This document shows positions 8,361 to 16,161 of a stretch of DNA of 45,061 nucleotides, piece after piece. The notes below the pieces were generated by a model that was not told where the DNA came from, searched no databases, and saw only the letters and a list, made by a program, of their open reading frames with translations. This DNA comes from Lachnospiraceae bacterium. GTDB lineage: Bacteria > Bacillota > Clostridia > Lachnospirales > Lachnospiraceae. Made by a program: the position numbers and the translations under genes. Within the stretch, counting starts at the first letter, position 1; each line of letters opens with the position of its first letter. The DNA lies in the NCBI GenBank assembly GCA_016293925.1, contig JAEDCX010000007.1, forward strand, positions 1 to 45,061, given 5' to 3'.

Positions 8361-9113
8361 ATGGCAGTTACAATCAAATCAGCAAGAGAAATCGAATTGA
8401 TGAAGGACGCCGGAAAGATTCTGGGAGAAGTGCACAACAGACTTGCCGAGCAGATTGTTCCGGGAATGTCTACGAAGGATATTGATGTAATTGGCGACAA
8501 ACTGATCAGAAGTTATCAATGTATTCCGTCGTTTCTGCATTACAACGGATATCCGGCATCCATCTGTGTATCCGTAAATGAGGAAGTCGTTCATGGTATC
8601 CCCAAAAAGAGCAGAATTCTGCAGGACGGTGACATTGTCAGCCTGGATGCGGGTGTGATCTATAAAGGATATCATTCCGATGCGGCGAGAACCGTTGCTG
8701 TCGGAACCATCACACCGGAAACAGAGAAGTTGATTGAAGTGACCAGACAGAGTTTCTTTGAGGGGATCAAGATGGCTGTGGCAGGGAATCATCTCTATGA
8801 TATATCCAATGCCATCGATGCATATGTATCTACGTTTGGATATGGCATTGTCAGAGAACTGGTGGGGCACGGAATCGGGACGCATCTGCATGAGGATCCC
8901 CAGATCCCGAACTTTGCACAGAAGCGGAGAGGGCTTCGTCTGGAAGCCGGTATGACGCTGGCGGTGGAGCCGATGATCAACATGGGAAGAGCGGATGTAG
9001 AATTCCTGGACGATGACTGGACAGTTGTTGCAGCGGACGGACTCCCGTCGGCCCATTATGAGAATACGATCCTGATTACAGAAGGCGAACCTGTGATTCT
9101 CTCGCTGGTCTAG
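8361..9113 (+). CDS. map: Type I methionine aminopeptidase
   Basis: The 250-aa product removes the N-terminal Met from nascent proteins. All five metal ligands of the pita-bread fold are present: D96, D107, H170, E203 and E234, in motifs SLDAGV, YHSDAA, VGHGIG, AVEPMI and YENT. It lacks the N-terminal zinc finger of some type I enzymes. It follows adk and precedes a KOW protein and infA, as in many Clostridia. Confidence 0.98.
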   Translation: MAVTIKSAREIELMKDAGKILGEVHNRLAEQIVPGMSTKDIDVIGDKLIRSYQCIPSFLHYNGYPASICVSVNEEVVHGIPKKSRILQDGDIVSLDAGVIYKGYHSDAARTVAVGTITPETEKLIEVTRQSFFEGIKMAVAGNHLYDISNAIDAYVSTFGYGIVRELVGHGIGTHLHEDPQIPNFAQKRRGLRLEAGMTLAVEPMINMGRADVEFLDDDWTVVAADGLPSAHYENTILITEGEPVILSLV

Positions 9114-9146
9114 TCGGGAACTGACAGGAAGCATGCGGAGGTAGAT

Positions 9147-9422
9147 ATGATAGGAAGCTTTGTCACATCCAAGTCAGGGCACGATAAGAACAGGATCTAT
9201 ATTATAATAGAAGAAAATGATGACAGTGTGTTTCTTGCGGACGGTGAGTGGAAGAAACTTGCCGCCCCCAAGAAAAAGAACCGTAAGCATGTGCAACCCA
9301 TCAATCAGACCTGTGGGGAACCGTTGCTTACGAAATTACAGCAGCATGAAACCGTCTATGACGAAGAGATCAAGAGAGCAATCAAATTGTACAGGAGGAA
9401 TGTATGTCAAAATCTGATGTAA
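9147..9422 (+). CDS. KOW-domain putative RNA-binding protein (L14e-like)
   Basis: The 91-aa product has an N-terminal KOW-like segment (IGSFVTSKSGHDKNRIYIII, then DGEWKKLAAPKKKNRKH). It resembles the small KOW/L14e-like proteins commonly encoded between map and infA in Clostridia. It probably binds RNA or the ribosome, but the function is unproven. GGAGG at 9137-9141 serves the ATG. Its last 19 nt overlap infA, whose AGGAGG lies inside this gene. Confidence 0.8.
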   Translation: MIGSFVTSKSGHDKNRIYIIIEENDDSVFLADGEWKKLAAPKKKNRKHVQPINQTCGEPLLTKLQQHETVYDEEIKRAIKLYRRNVCQNLM

Positions 9423-9622
9423 TTGAAATCGAAGGTATTGTTAAGGAGAAGCTTCCCAACACCATGTTCCAGGTTGAACTGGAGAATGGACATGTGGTAT
9501 TGGCACATATCAGCGGTAAGTTGAGACAGAACTTTATCCGTATCCTTCCGGGTGACAAAGTGACCCTGGAATTATCTCCTTACGATCTGTCAAAGGGAAG
9601 GATTATCTGGAGAGATAAATAG
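9404..9622 (+). CDS. infA: Translation initiation factor IF-1
   Basis: The 72-aa S1/OB-fold protein (MSKSDVIEIEGIVKEKLPN, FQVELENGHVVLAHISGKLR, NFIRILPGDKVTLELSPYDL, ending KGRIIWRDK) is standard length for IF-1. IF-1 binds the 30S A site and assists IF-2 and IF-3. It overlaps the preceding KOW gene by 19 nt, which suggests translational coupling. Confidence 0.98.
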   Translation: MSKSDVIEIEGIVKEKLPNTMFQVELENGHVVLAHISGKLRQNFIRILPGDKVTLELSPYDLSKGRIIWRDK

Positions 9623-9706
9623 ACATCCGGAGTAAGACCTTGGAAATGACAGAATTTACTATGTTTTACGGCGATTTTTCAGTGAAAGTGCACTAGAAGA
9701 ATTTGC

Positions 9707-9735
9707 TTGTAAATAGAAAAGTTTTATGATATAAT
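9707..9735 (+). promoter_or_regulatory. Sigma-A-type promoter upstream of rpmJ
   Basis: TTGTAA (9707-9712), a 17-nt spacer and a perfect TATAAT (9730-9735) lie in the infA-rpmJ gap, about 32 nt before the rpmJ start. It would give the rpmJ-rpsM-rpsK-rpsD-rpoA-rplQ section transcription independent of the upstream spc operon. Confidence 0.75.
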
Positions 9736-9766
9736 GTAAAACGGTCATTTTGAAAGGAGGTTTAAG

Positions 9767-9880
9767 ATGAAAGTAAGATCATCCGTAAAACCAATTTGCG
9801 AGAAGTGCAAAGTCATTAAGAGAAAAGGGAAGATCATGATTATCTGTGAGAACCCGAAACACAAACAGAGACAGGGCTGA
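9767..9880 (+). CDS. rpmJ: 50S ribosomal protein L36, zinc-binding type
   Basis: The 37-aa product starts MKVRSSVKPICEKCKVIKRK and ends CENPKHKQRQG. The zinc ligands C11, C14, C27 and H32 are all present, so this is the C+ form. AAAGGAGG precedes the ATG at 9767. It lies between infA and rpsM, the usual place in the alpha-operon region. Confidence 0.97.
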   Translation: MKVRSSVKPICEKCKVIKRKGKIMIICENPKHKQRQG

Positions 9881-9891
9881 TTGCTCATGTC

Positions 9892-9920
9892 AGACAAGGT
9901 GGGATACTTGTCTTATTATT
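9892..9920 (+). terminator. Weak terminator-like hairpin after rpmJ
   Basis: AGACAAG (9892-9898) and CTTGTCT (9907-9913) form a 7-bp stem followed by TATTATTATG. The downstream run is T-rich but interrupted, so termination would be partial. It opens the 316-nt rpmJ-rpsM gap. Confidence 0.4.
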
Positions 9921-9984
9921 ATGTACGGAAATAACTGTTCGGTTCGCCGGACTGATGTAAGATAAATTGAACGTAGTAACTTAG

Positions 9985-10180
9985 TAAGTCTACGGGAGAT
10001 TACTTATTGATACCGTGAATAATAGTATCGGATAGACCGGGTCGATGCCCGGTTGGGTACCTCTTACGTACCCCAATCAATTAGTAACTGGCTGATCGAT
10101 GATCAGCAGCCGGATATAGGATCCGGCACCGGCCGACAGGCTGGCAAAACGTGCAGGGACAGCCCCTGACACAAGAGAAA
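9985..10180 (+). ncRNA. Candidate structured mRNA leader upstream of rpsM
   Basis: The rpmJ-rpsM gap (9881-10196) has no gene but contains consecutive inverted repeats. They are GATAC/GTATC (10009-10013/10025-10029), ACCGGG/CCCGGT (10036/10048), TTGGGTAC/GTACCCCAA (10053/10068), CTGATC/GATCAG (10092/10101), CCGGAT/ATCCGG (10110/10121), CCGGCC/GGCTGG (10129/10139) and CAGGG/CCCTG near 10154-10168. Together they would fold into a multi-hairpin RNA ending ~20 nt before the rpsM ribosome-binding site. Regulation of this operon by S4 is known in E. coli; a similar role here is inference. Confidence 0.6.
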
Positions 10181-10196
10181 ATGGAGGAATTTTAAC

Positions 10197-10565
10197 ATGG
10201 CTCGTATTTCAGGTGTAGACTTACCGAGAGAAAAACGTGTTGAAATCGGTTTGACTTATGTATACGGAATCGGTAGAGTAAGCGCAAACAAGATTTTAGC
10301 AGAAGCAAAAGTTGATCCGAACACTCGTGTGAGAGATTTGACGGACGATGAAGTAAAGAGAATCAGTGAAGTAATCGACGCATCCTACGTTGTAGAAGGT
10401 GACCTTCGTAGAGAGGTAGCACTGAACATCAAGAGACTTCAGGAGATCGGATGTTATAGAGGTATCCGTCACAGAAAAGGTCTTCCGGTTCGTGGTCAGA
10501 AGACAAAGACGAATGCAAGAACAAGAAAAGGTCCTAAGAAAACTGTAGCAAATAAGAAAAAATAA
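10197..10565 (+). CDS. rpsM: 30S ribosomal protein S13
   Basis: The 122-aa product begins MARISGVDLPREKRVEIGLTYVYGIG. It contains the helix-hairpin-helix region and the C-terminal RHRKGLPVRGQKTKTNARTRKGPKKTVANKKK tail that reaches the P-site tRNA. GGAGG precedes the ATG, and a long structured leader lies upstream. Confidence 0.98.
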   Translation: MARISGVDLPREKRVEIGLTYVYGIGRVSANKILAEAKVDPNTRVRDLTDDEVKRISEVIDASYVVEGDLRREVALNIKRLQEIGCYRGIRHRKGLPVRGQKTKTNARTRKGPKKTVANKKK

Positions 10566-10596
10566 TCGTTGAAAGAGAAAGTAGGTTAGTTTAATT

Positions 10597-10992
10597 ATGG
10601 CTAAAACTGTTGCAAAAAAAGTAACTAAAAAGCGTGTAAAGAAAAACGTTGAACACGGACAGGCACATATTCAGGCATCTTTTAATAATACAATCGTTAC
10701 ATTAACAGATGCGGAAGGAAATGCTTTAAGCTGGGCTAGTGCCGGTGGTCTGGGATTTAGAGGTTCAAAGAAATCTACTCCTTATGCTGCACAGGTTGCA
10801 GCTGAAACGGCTACAAAAGCAGCTTTGATTCATGGATTAAAAACAGTTGATGTAATGGTAAAGGGTCCGGGTTCCGGAAGAGAGGCAGCGATCAGAGCAC
10901 TTTCTGCAAGCGGGCTTACCGTTACCAGTATCAGAGACGTAACGCCGGTTCCGCACAACGGATGCCGTCCGCCGAAACGTCGTCGTGTATAG
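10597..10992 (+). CDS. rpsK: 30S ribosomal protein S11
   Basis: The 131-aa product has the S11 core (AHIQASFNNTIVTLTDAEGN, SSAGGLGFRGSKKSTPYAAQ-like, VKGPGSGREAAIRAL) and the conserved C-terminal DVTPVPHNGCRPPKRRRV. S11 lies on the 30S platform next to the Shine-Dalgarno helix. The usual strong ribosome-binding site is absent; only GAAAGAGAAAG precedes the ATG. Confidence 0.98.
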   Translation: MAKTVAKKVTKKRVKKNVEHGQAHIQASFNNTIVTLTDAEGNALSWASAGGLGFRGSKKSTPYAAQVAAETATKAALIHGLKTVDVMVKGPGSGREAAIRALSASGLTVTSIRDVTPVPHNGCRPPKRRRV

Positions 10993-11098
10993 TCGATCCG
11001 GCGCTTTTACCGGAGCGGATGTATCATTTAGTAACAAGAATCGTTGGAATGAAGCACTGCATTAGAAGTGTGTAAACAATAACTAGGAGGATATAATA

Positions 11099-11692
11099 AT
11101 GGCAGTTAACAGAACACCTGTCCTGAAAAGATGCAGATCTCTTGACCTTGATCCTACTTTTCTGGGATATGACAAGAAATCGAATAGAACCAATGCAAGA
11201 AGCAACAAGAAGATGAGCGAGTATGGTCTCCAGTTGAGAGAGAAGCAGAAAGCAAAATTCATCTATGGCGTTCTTGAGAAACCTTTCAGAAATTACTATG
11301 CAAAGGCTGATAGAATGAAAGGTATGACCGGTGAGAACCTGATGGTTATGCTGGAGTCCAGACTGGACAATGTAATCTTCAGACTTGCATTTGCAAGAAC
11401 AAGAAAAGAAGCAAGACAGATCGTTATCCACAAGCATGTATTGGTAAACGGTAAACCTGTCAATGTTCCTTCTTACCTTGTAAAGGCCGGAGACGTTGTA
11501 GAGATCAGAGAGAAGTCTAAGAGCTTACAGAGATACAAGGATATCCTTGAGGTTACAGGAGCGAGACTTGTTCCCGAGTGGCTTGATTGTGATCAGGCTG
11601 GTTTGAAAGGAACTGTTAAGCAGCTTCCATCCAGAGAGATGATCGATGTTCCTGTAAACGAAATGCTTATCGTCGAGTTATATTCTAAATAA
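11099..11692 (+). CDS. rpsD: 30S ribosomal protein S4
   Basis: The 197-aa product starts MAVNRTPVLKRCRSLDLDP. It contains the S4 RNA-binding domain (ESRLDNVIFRLAFARTRKEARQIVIHKHVLVNGK, residues ~85-120). S4 nucleates 30S assembly and often autoregulates its operon. It lacks the N-terminal zinc cysteines, so it is the C-minus type. A 106-nt gap with a small TCCGG/CCGGA hairpin (10999-11016) separates it from rpsK. Confidence 0.98.
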   Translation: MAVNRTPVLKRCRSLDLDPTFLGYDKKSNRTNARSNKKMSEYGLQLREKQKAKFIYGVLEKPFRNYYAKADRMKGMTGENLMVMLESRLDNVIFRLAFARTRKEARQIVIHKHVLVNGKPVNVPSYLVKAGDVVEIREKSKSLQRYKDILEVTGARLVPEWLDCDQAGLKGTVKQLPSREMIDVPVNEMLIVELYSK

Positions 11693-11731
11693 TAGTAACT
11701 GTGAATTGCTCGTAAAAGGAGGGTATTTAGA

Positions 11732-12691
11732 GTGTTTGATTTTGATAGACCCAATATTGAGGTTGCTGAGATCTCTGAAGATAAGAAGTATGGCAAATTC
11801 GTAGTAGAACCTCTGGAAAGAGGATACGGTATTACTTTAGGCAATTCATTGAGAAGAATCATGCTTGCATCTCTTCCGGGAGCAGCTGTCAGTCAGGTGA
11901 AAATCGACGGAGTTCTGCATGAATTCAGTTCCATTCCCGGTGTCAAAGAGGATGTGACTGAGATTATCATGAACATCAAGAGCCTGGCTATCAAGAACAG
12001 CAGTTCAAGCAATGAACCTAAAACCGCTTACATCGAGTTTGAGGGTGAGGGTGTTGTACATGCATCTGACATTCAGGCAGATCCGGATATCGAGATTCTC
12101 AATCCCGATCTGGTGATCGCTACCTTGAGTGGTGGTAAAGATTGCAGACTGTATATGGAACTTACCATCACCAAAGGAAGAGGATATATCAGCGCTGAGA
12201 AAAACAAATCAGCAGACCTCCCAATCGGCGTGATTGCGATCGATTCAATCTACACACCGGTTGAAAGAGTAAATGTTACCGTAGAGAATACACGTGTTGG
12301 TCAGCAGACTGACTATGATAAGCTTACATTAGATGTTCATACCAATGGAACACTTGCTCCTGACGAGGCAGTCAGCCTTGCAGCGAAAGTACTTAGTGCG
12401 CATCTTGCTCTTTTCATCGACTTATCTGAGAGCGCTCAGAAAGCAGAAGTAATGAACGAGAAACAGGCAGATGATAAGGTGAAGGTTCTGGAGATGAGCA
12501 TTGACGAATTGGAGCTTTCCGTTCGTTCCTACAACTGTTTGAAGAGAGCCGGAATCAATACTGTTCAGGAGTTGACCAATAAGACACCGGAAGATATGAT
12601 GAAGGTTCGTAACCTTGGCCGTAAGTCCCTTGAGGAAGTATTAGGCAAATTGAAAGAACTTGATCTTCAGCTGAATCCCAGCGAAGAGTAA
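11732..12691 (+). CDS. rpoA: DNA-directed RNA polymerase subunit alpha
   Basis: The 319-aa product starts with GTG (FDFDRPNIEVAEI) behind AGGAGGG. The N-terminal dimerisation domain includes EPLERGYGITLGNSLRRIMLASLPG. The C-terminal domain (~245-315) has LELSVRSYNCLKRAGINTV and MKVRNLGRKSLEEV, the DNA- and activator-contacting surface. It is the assembly platform of RNA polymerase. Position between rpsD and rplQ is canonical. Confidence 0.98.
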   Translation: MFDFDRPNIEVAEISEDKKYGKFVVEPLERGYGITLGNSLRRIMLASLPGAAVSQVKIDGVLHEFSSIPGVKEDVTEIIMNIKSLAIKNSSSSNEPKTAYIEFEGEGVVHASDIQADPDIEILNPDLVIATLSGGKDCRLYMELTITKGRGYISAEKNKSADLPIGVIAIDSIYTPVERVNVTVENTRVGQQTDYDKLTLDVHTNGTLAPDEAVSLAAKVLSAHLALFIDLSESAQKAEVMNEKQADDKVKVLEMSIDELELSVRSYNCLKRAGINTVQELTNKTPEDMMKVRNLGRKSLEEVLGKLKELDLQLNPSEE

Positions 12692-12701
12692 GATAATGTG
12701 G

Positions 12702-12825
12702 GCGTATGAATGGTAATCCCGAAGTGTACATTCATACCGCTTCACGAATGGAGCTGTTCACACATTCGGTATGTAAGCCCGAAGAGCGATGCCGGATGCA
12801 CCACGAGTGAAGGATTTTTCCTTCG
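12702..12825 (+). ncRNA. Candidate structured RNA between rpoA and rplQ
   Basis: The 155-nt gap is rich in complementary arms: GCGTATGAATG (12702-12712) with CATTCATACCGC (12729-12740), and CGAATG (12745) with CATTCG (12763). A GAAGGA/TCCTTC hairpin lies just before the rplQ ribosome-binding site. CATACC (12733-12738) can alternatively pair with GGTATG (12768-12773), so two mutually exclusive folds are possible. A regulatory role for rplQ is inferred only. Confidence 0.4.
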
Positions 12826-12846
12826 TAATAAGAAAGGAAACGTAAC

Positions 12847-13383
12847 ATGGCACAGTACAGAAAACTTGGCAAAACATCCAGCCAGAGAAAAGCATTATTA
12901 AGAAACCAGGTAACCATGTTGTTACAGAATGGTAAGATTGTTACTACCGAGGCAAGAGCAAAAGAGACTGTAAAGATTGTTGAGCACCTGATTGCATTGG
13001 CAGTGAAGGAGAAAGACAATTACGAGACAGTAAAGGTATCTGCGAAGGTTCCGGTAAAGGATAAAGACGGCAAGAGAGTGAAAGAGGTTGTTGACGGTAA
13101 GAAGGTTACCAAGTACGAGACCGTTGAGAAAGAGATCAAAAAGGATATGCCGTCCAGACTTCATGCCAGAAGACAGATGTTAAAGGTATTATATTCTGTA
13201 ACAGAAGTTCCGGCAGCTGCTGCAGGCAAGAAGAAAGCAACCAAGGAGGTTGATCTTGCTAACAAGTTATTTGAGGAGTATGCACCGAAATACGCAGGAC
13301 GTAACGGTGGTTTCACGAGAATCACCAAGATCGGACTTCGTAAGGGTGATGCAGCTATGACAGTTCTGTTAGAGTTGATCTAA
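12847..13383 (+). CDS. rplQ: 50S ribosomal protein L17 with a central insertion
   Basis: The 178-aa product has the L17 start (MAQYRKLGKTSSQRKALLRN) and end (GGFTRITKIGLRKGDAAMTVLLELI). B. subtilis L17 is about 120 aa. The extra ~50 residues sit between LAVKEK (~residue 55) and LHARRQ (~104) and are lysine/valine rich, with a second small Ala/Lys expansion after VPAAAAG. L17 lies near the tunnel exit, so the insert is probably solvent-exposed. A terminator follows. Confidence 0.97.
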   Translation: MAQYRKLGKTSSQRKALLRNQVTMLLQNGKIVTTEARAKETVKIVEHLIALAVKEKDNYETVKVSAKVPVKDKDGKRVKEVVDGKKVTKYETVEKEIKKDMPSRLHARRQMLKVLYSVTEVPAAAAGKKKATKEVDLANKLFEEYAPKYAGRNGGFTRITKIGLRKGDAAMTVLLELI

Positions 13384-13410
13384 TTCGTTCTGTAGTATAT
13401 GTAAACTATG

Positions 13411-13449
13411 AAAGAGCCATCAAGTTAACACTGATGGCTCTTTTCTTTT
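13411..13449 (+). terminator. Rho-independent terminator after rplQ
   Basis: AAAGAGCCATCA (13411-13422) pairs with TGATGGCTCTTT (13432-13443) around a 9-nt loop and is followed by TTTTCTTTT. It closes the ribosomal super-operon. The end of its T-tract overlaps the -35 box of the next promoter. Confidence 0.93.
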
Positions 13450-13476
13450 GACATTTGATCCAAAGTGTGGTTTAGT
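13448..13476 (+). promoter_or_regulatory. Promoter for the ecfA1-ecfA2-ecfT(-truA) operon
   Basis: A perfect TTGACA at 13448-13453 is followed 17 nt later by TTTAGT (13471-13476), a four-of-six match to TATAAT. It starts within the T-tract of the rplQ terminator and ends about 40 nt before the ecfA1 start codon. Confidence 0.6.
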
Positions 13477-13517
13477 AATAGAGGTAGTTGCAATTTGAGG
13501 CCAATGGAGTGCAATCG

Positions 13518-14369
13518 GTGAGTATTGTTAAGACAGACAAATTATCATTTGACTATATCAGAAGAGATGAAGAAGGCAATGTAGAAGGTATTACCAGAGC
13601 AGTAAATGATGTCAGCATAGATATCAAACAGGGTGATTTTATTGCGATCCTGGGACATAACGGTTCCGGTAAGTCTACGCTTGCCAAACATATGAATGCG
13701 ATTCTCTATCCGACGGAGGGGACGATCTGGGTAGATGGGAAGGATACCGCGGATGACGACAATCTGTGGGAGATCCGGCAGAGTGCGGGTATGGTGTTCC
13801 AGAACCCGGATAACCAGATCATCGGTCAGGTGGTTGAAGAGGATGTGGGCTTCGGACCGGAGAACATGGGCGTTCCGACGAAAGAGATCTGGGAACGGGT
13901 GGAGGAGAGTCTGAAAGCCGTGGGAATGTATGAGTTTCGTCTGATGTCCCCCAACAAACTATCCGGCGGTCAGAAACAGCGTGTATCCATAGCCGGCGTA
14001 ATTGCCATGCATCCGAAATGTATTATTCTGGATGAGCCTACTGCAATGCTGGATCCCAATGGTCGTGCAGAGGTAATCCGGGCAGTACGGGCGTTGAATG
14101 CTGTGGAGAATATCACTGTGATTCTGATTACACACTACATGGAAGAGGTCATCCATGCAGATAAAATATTTGTGATGGACAAAGGGAGCATTGAGATGGA
14201 AGGAACACCGGTAGAGATTTTCTCCAGGGTGGAACAGCTGCAGCAGCTGCGTCTGGATGTCCCGCAGGTAACGTTGCTGGCGCATGAACTGCGCAAGGCC
14301 GGGCTTGCGATTCCCACCGGAATTCTGACGGCGCAAGAATTGAAGGAGGCACTATGTCAATTATTCTGA
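13518..14369 (+). CDS. ecfA1: ECF transporter ATPase subunit EcfA1
   Basis: This ABC ATPase energises group II energy-coupling-factor vitamin transporters. The GTG at 13518 is chosen because TGGAG lies 8 nt upstream; in-frame TTG (13488) and GTG (13509) starts are less well placed. The product is 283 aa. It shows Walker A GHNGSGKST (46-54), Q-loop VFQNPDNQI, signature LSGGQKQR and Walker B CIILDEPTAMLD. It overlaps ecfA2 by 16 nt. Confidence 0.95.
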   Translation: MSIVKTDKLSFDYIRRDEEGNVEGITRAVNDVSIDIKQGDFIAILGHNGSGKSTLAKHMNAILYPTEGTIWVDGKDTADDDNLWEIRQSAGMVFQNPDNQIIGQVVEEDVGFGPENMGVPTKEIWERVEESLKAVGMYEFRLMSPNKLSGGQKQRVSIAGVIAMHPKCIILDEPTAMLDPNGRAEVIRAVRALNAVENITVILITHYMEEVIHADKIFVMDKGSIEMEGTPVEIFSRVEQLQQLRLDVPQVTLLAHELRKAGLAIPTGILTAQELKEALCQLF

Positions 14370-15214
14370 ATCATGTGTCTCACGTGTATGGTGCAGGAAC
14401 CAACCAGGCAGTGAAGGCATTGGATGATGTGTCGTTAAAAATTGAAGATGGAGAATTCATTGGGCTGATCGGGCATACCGGTTCCGGGAAATCCACGCTG
14501 ATTCAGCATATGAATGCTCTTTTGAAACCCACCGAGGGAGAAATCTATTTCAACGGAGCGGATATCCATGACAAGGAATACAACCGGAAAATGCTGCGGG
14601 GGAAGGTGGGGCTGGTGTTCCAGTACCCGGAGCACCAGTTGTTTGAGTCCGACGTATTTAAGGATGTTTGTTTCGGCCCCAGGAATCTCGGTCTTGATGA
14701 CAAGGAAGTGGAACTGCGTTCCTATGCGGCATTGCGACAGGTGGGGCTGGAGGATGAGTTCTTCTATCAGTCACCCTTTGATCTGTCCGGAGGGCAGAAA
14801 CGTCGTGTTGCCATTGCGGGGGTACTGGCGATGAAACCGGAGGTTCTGATTCTGGATGAGCCGACGGCAGGGCTGGATCCGAAAGGCCGGGATGAGATTC
14901 TGGATCTGGTGAAACGATTACATGACGAGAACGGCATTACGGTTATTCTGGTTTCCCATAGTATGGAGGATGTGGCAAAATACGTAGGCCGTCTCATTGT
15001 GATGGATCACGGTAAGGTTCAGTATGACGATACCCCGATGGCAGTATTTGCTCATTATAAGCATCTGGAGACCATGGGCCTGGCGGCACCCCAGATGGTG
15101 TATATTATGAATGAATTGAAGGAAAGCGGGCTACGGGTCAGAACCGACGTGGCTACGATAGAAGAGGCGCGGGATGAGATTCTCGCAGCATTGCGGCTCA
15201 AAAACACACTATGA
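14354..15214 (+). CDS. ecfA2: ECF transporter ATPase subunit EcfA2
   Basis: The 286-aa partner ATPase has Walker A GHTGSGKST (40-48), Q-loop VFQYPEHQLFESDV, signature LSGGQKRR and Walker B VLILDEPTAGLD. The EcfA1/EcfA2 pair with EcfT after rplQ is the common Firmicutes arrangement. The start overlaps ecfA1 and is preceded by GGAGG inside ecfA1, so translation is probably coupled. Confidence 0.96.
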   Translation: MSIILNHVSHVYGAGTNQAVKALDDVSLKIEDGEFIGLIGHTGSGKSTLIQHMNALLKPTEGEIYFNGADIHDKEYNRKMLRGKVGLVFQYPEHQLFESDVFKDVCFGPRNLGLDDKEVELRSYAALRQVGLEDEFFYQSPFDLSGGQKRRVAIAGVLAMKPEVLILDEPTAGLDPKGRDEILDLVKRLHDENGITVILVSHSMEDVAKYVGRLIVMDHGKVQYDDTPMAVFAHYKHLETMGLAAPQMVYIMNELKESGLRVRTDVATIEEARDEILAALRLKNTL

Positions 15215-15252
15215 CCCCTTCGGGAATCATTATTTACAGAAAGTAAGAAAAA

Positions 15253-16068
15253 ATGATCAGAGATATTACTCTGGGACAGTATTATCAGGCGGATTCCGTG
15301 ATTCACAGACTGGATCCCCGCGTCAAACTGATGGCGACTCTGGTATATATTGTATCCCTGTTTTTGACGGAGAATTTCATAGCATACGGCATAGCTGCCC
15401 TTTTCCTGATCGTGATGATCGTTCTGTCGAAGGTACCGTTTCGTTTCATGATTCGCGGAATGAAGCCGATTTTGTTTCTGATGCTTCTGACAGTGCTCAT
15501 CAATCTGTTTACGGCAACGGGGGAGAAACTGGTCTCATTTTGGGTTTTCACCATCACGGTGGAAGGCGTGAAAAGAGCAGCATTAATGGTATTCCGATTA
15601 TCTTTTCTGGTGATCGGATCGTCGATTATGACATTGACAACCACTCCGAACCATCTGACGGACGGTCTGGAGAAGGGGCTTGGGTTCCTGCGGGTCATCC
15701 GGGTGCCGGTACATGAGATTGCCATGATGATGTCTATTGCACTCCGGTTTATTCCGATCCTCATGGAGGAGACGGATAAGATCATGAAAGCACAGATTGC
15801 CAGAGGGGCGGATTTTGAGAGCGGTAATCTGTTCAAACGTGCCAAAAGCATGGTGCCGCTTCTGGTTCCTCTTTTCGTGTCCGCATTCCGAAGGGCCAAT
15901 GATCTTGCTATGGCAATGGAAGCCAGATGCTATCGGGGCGGTAAGGGAAGAACCAAGATGAAGCCATTGCACTACAAGGGCAGAGACTGGCTGGCATATC
16001 TGATTCTCGCATTGTATCTGGCAGGAATCATTATGATTAAGATCTATCTGAAGTGGGCACTGATTTAG
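15253..16068 (+). CDS. ecfT: ECF transporter transmembrane subunit EcfT
   Basis: The 271-aa membrane protein has about five to six hydrophobic helices and an early RLDPRVKLMATL motif typical of EcfT. Two arginine motifs that couple to the ATPases are present: QIARGADFESG (~183) and the EARCYRGGKGR segment (~222). It joins the S components, such as the BioY encoded at 25056, to EcfA1A2. No S component is in this operon. A TGCCGGA/TCCGGCA hairpin (16073-16095) follows. Confidence 0.95.
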   Translation: MIRDITLGQYYQADSVIHRLDPRVKLMATLVYIVSLFLTENFIAYGIAALFLIVMIVLSKVPFRFMIRGMKPILFLMLLTVLINLFTATGEKLVSFWVFTITVEGVKRAALMVFRLSFLVIGSSIMTLTTTPNHLTDGLEKGLGFLRVIRVPVHEIAMMMSIALRFIPILMEETDKIMKAQIARGADFESGNLFKRAKSMVPLLVPLFVSAFRRANDLAMAMEARCYRGGKGRTKMKPLHYKGRDWLAYLILALYLAGIIMIKIYLKWALI

Positions 16069-16161
16069 TATGTGCCGGAACCCGTGGTGTCCGGCAAGGA
16101 CGACAGAGACCTGAGGGCGGATGCCTTGGGATAGAGAACATCGGGAAAATGGAGGTACGGC

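Noticed and set aside
8379..9134. 251-codon open frame on the minus strand
   Set aside because: It is the antisense shadow of map, which carries all five metal ligands.
12710..12901. 63-codon open frame between rpoA and rplQ
   Set aside because: It starts in the structured gap, overlaps the rplQ start in another frame and has no ribosome-binding site.
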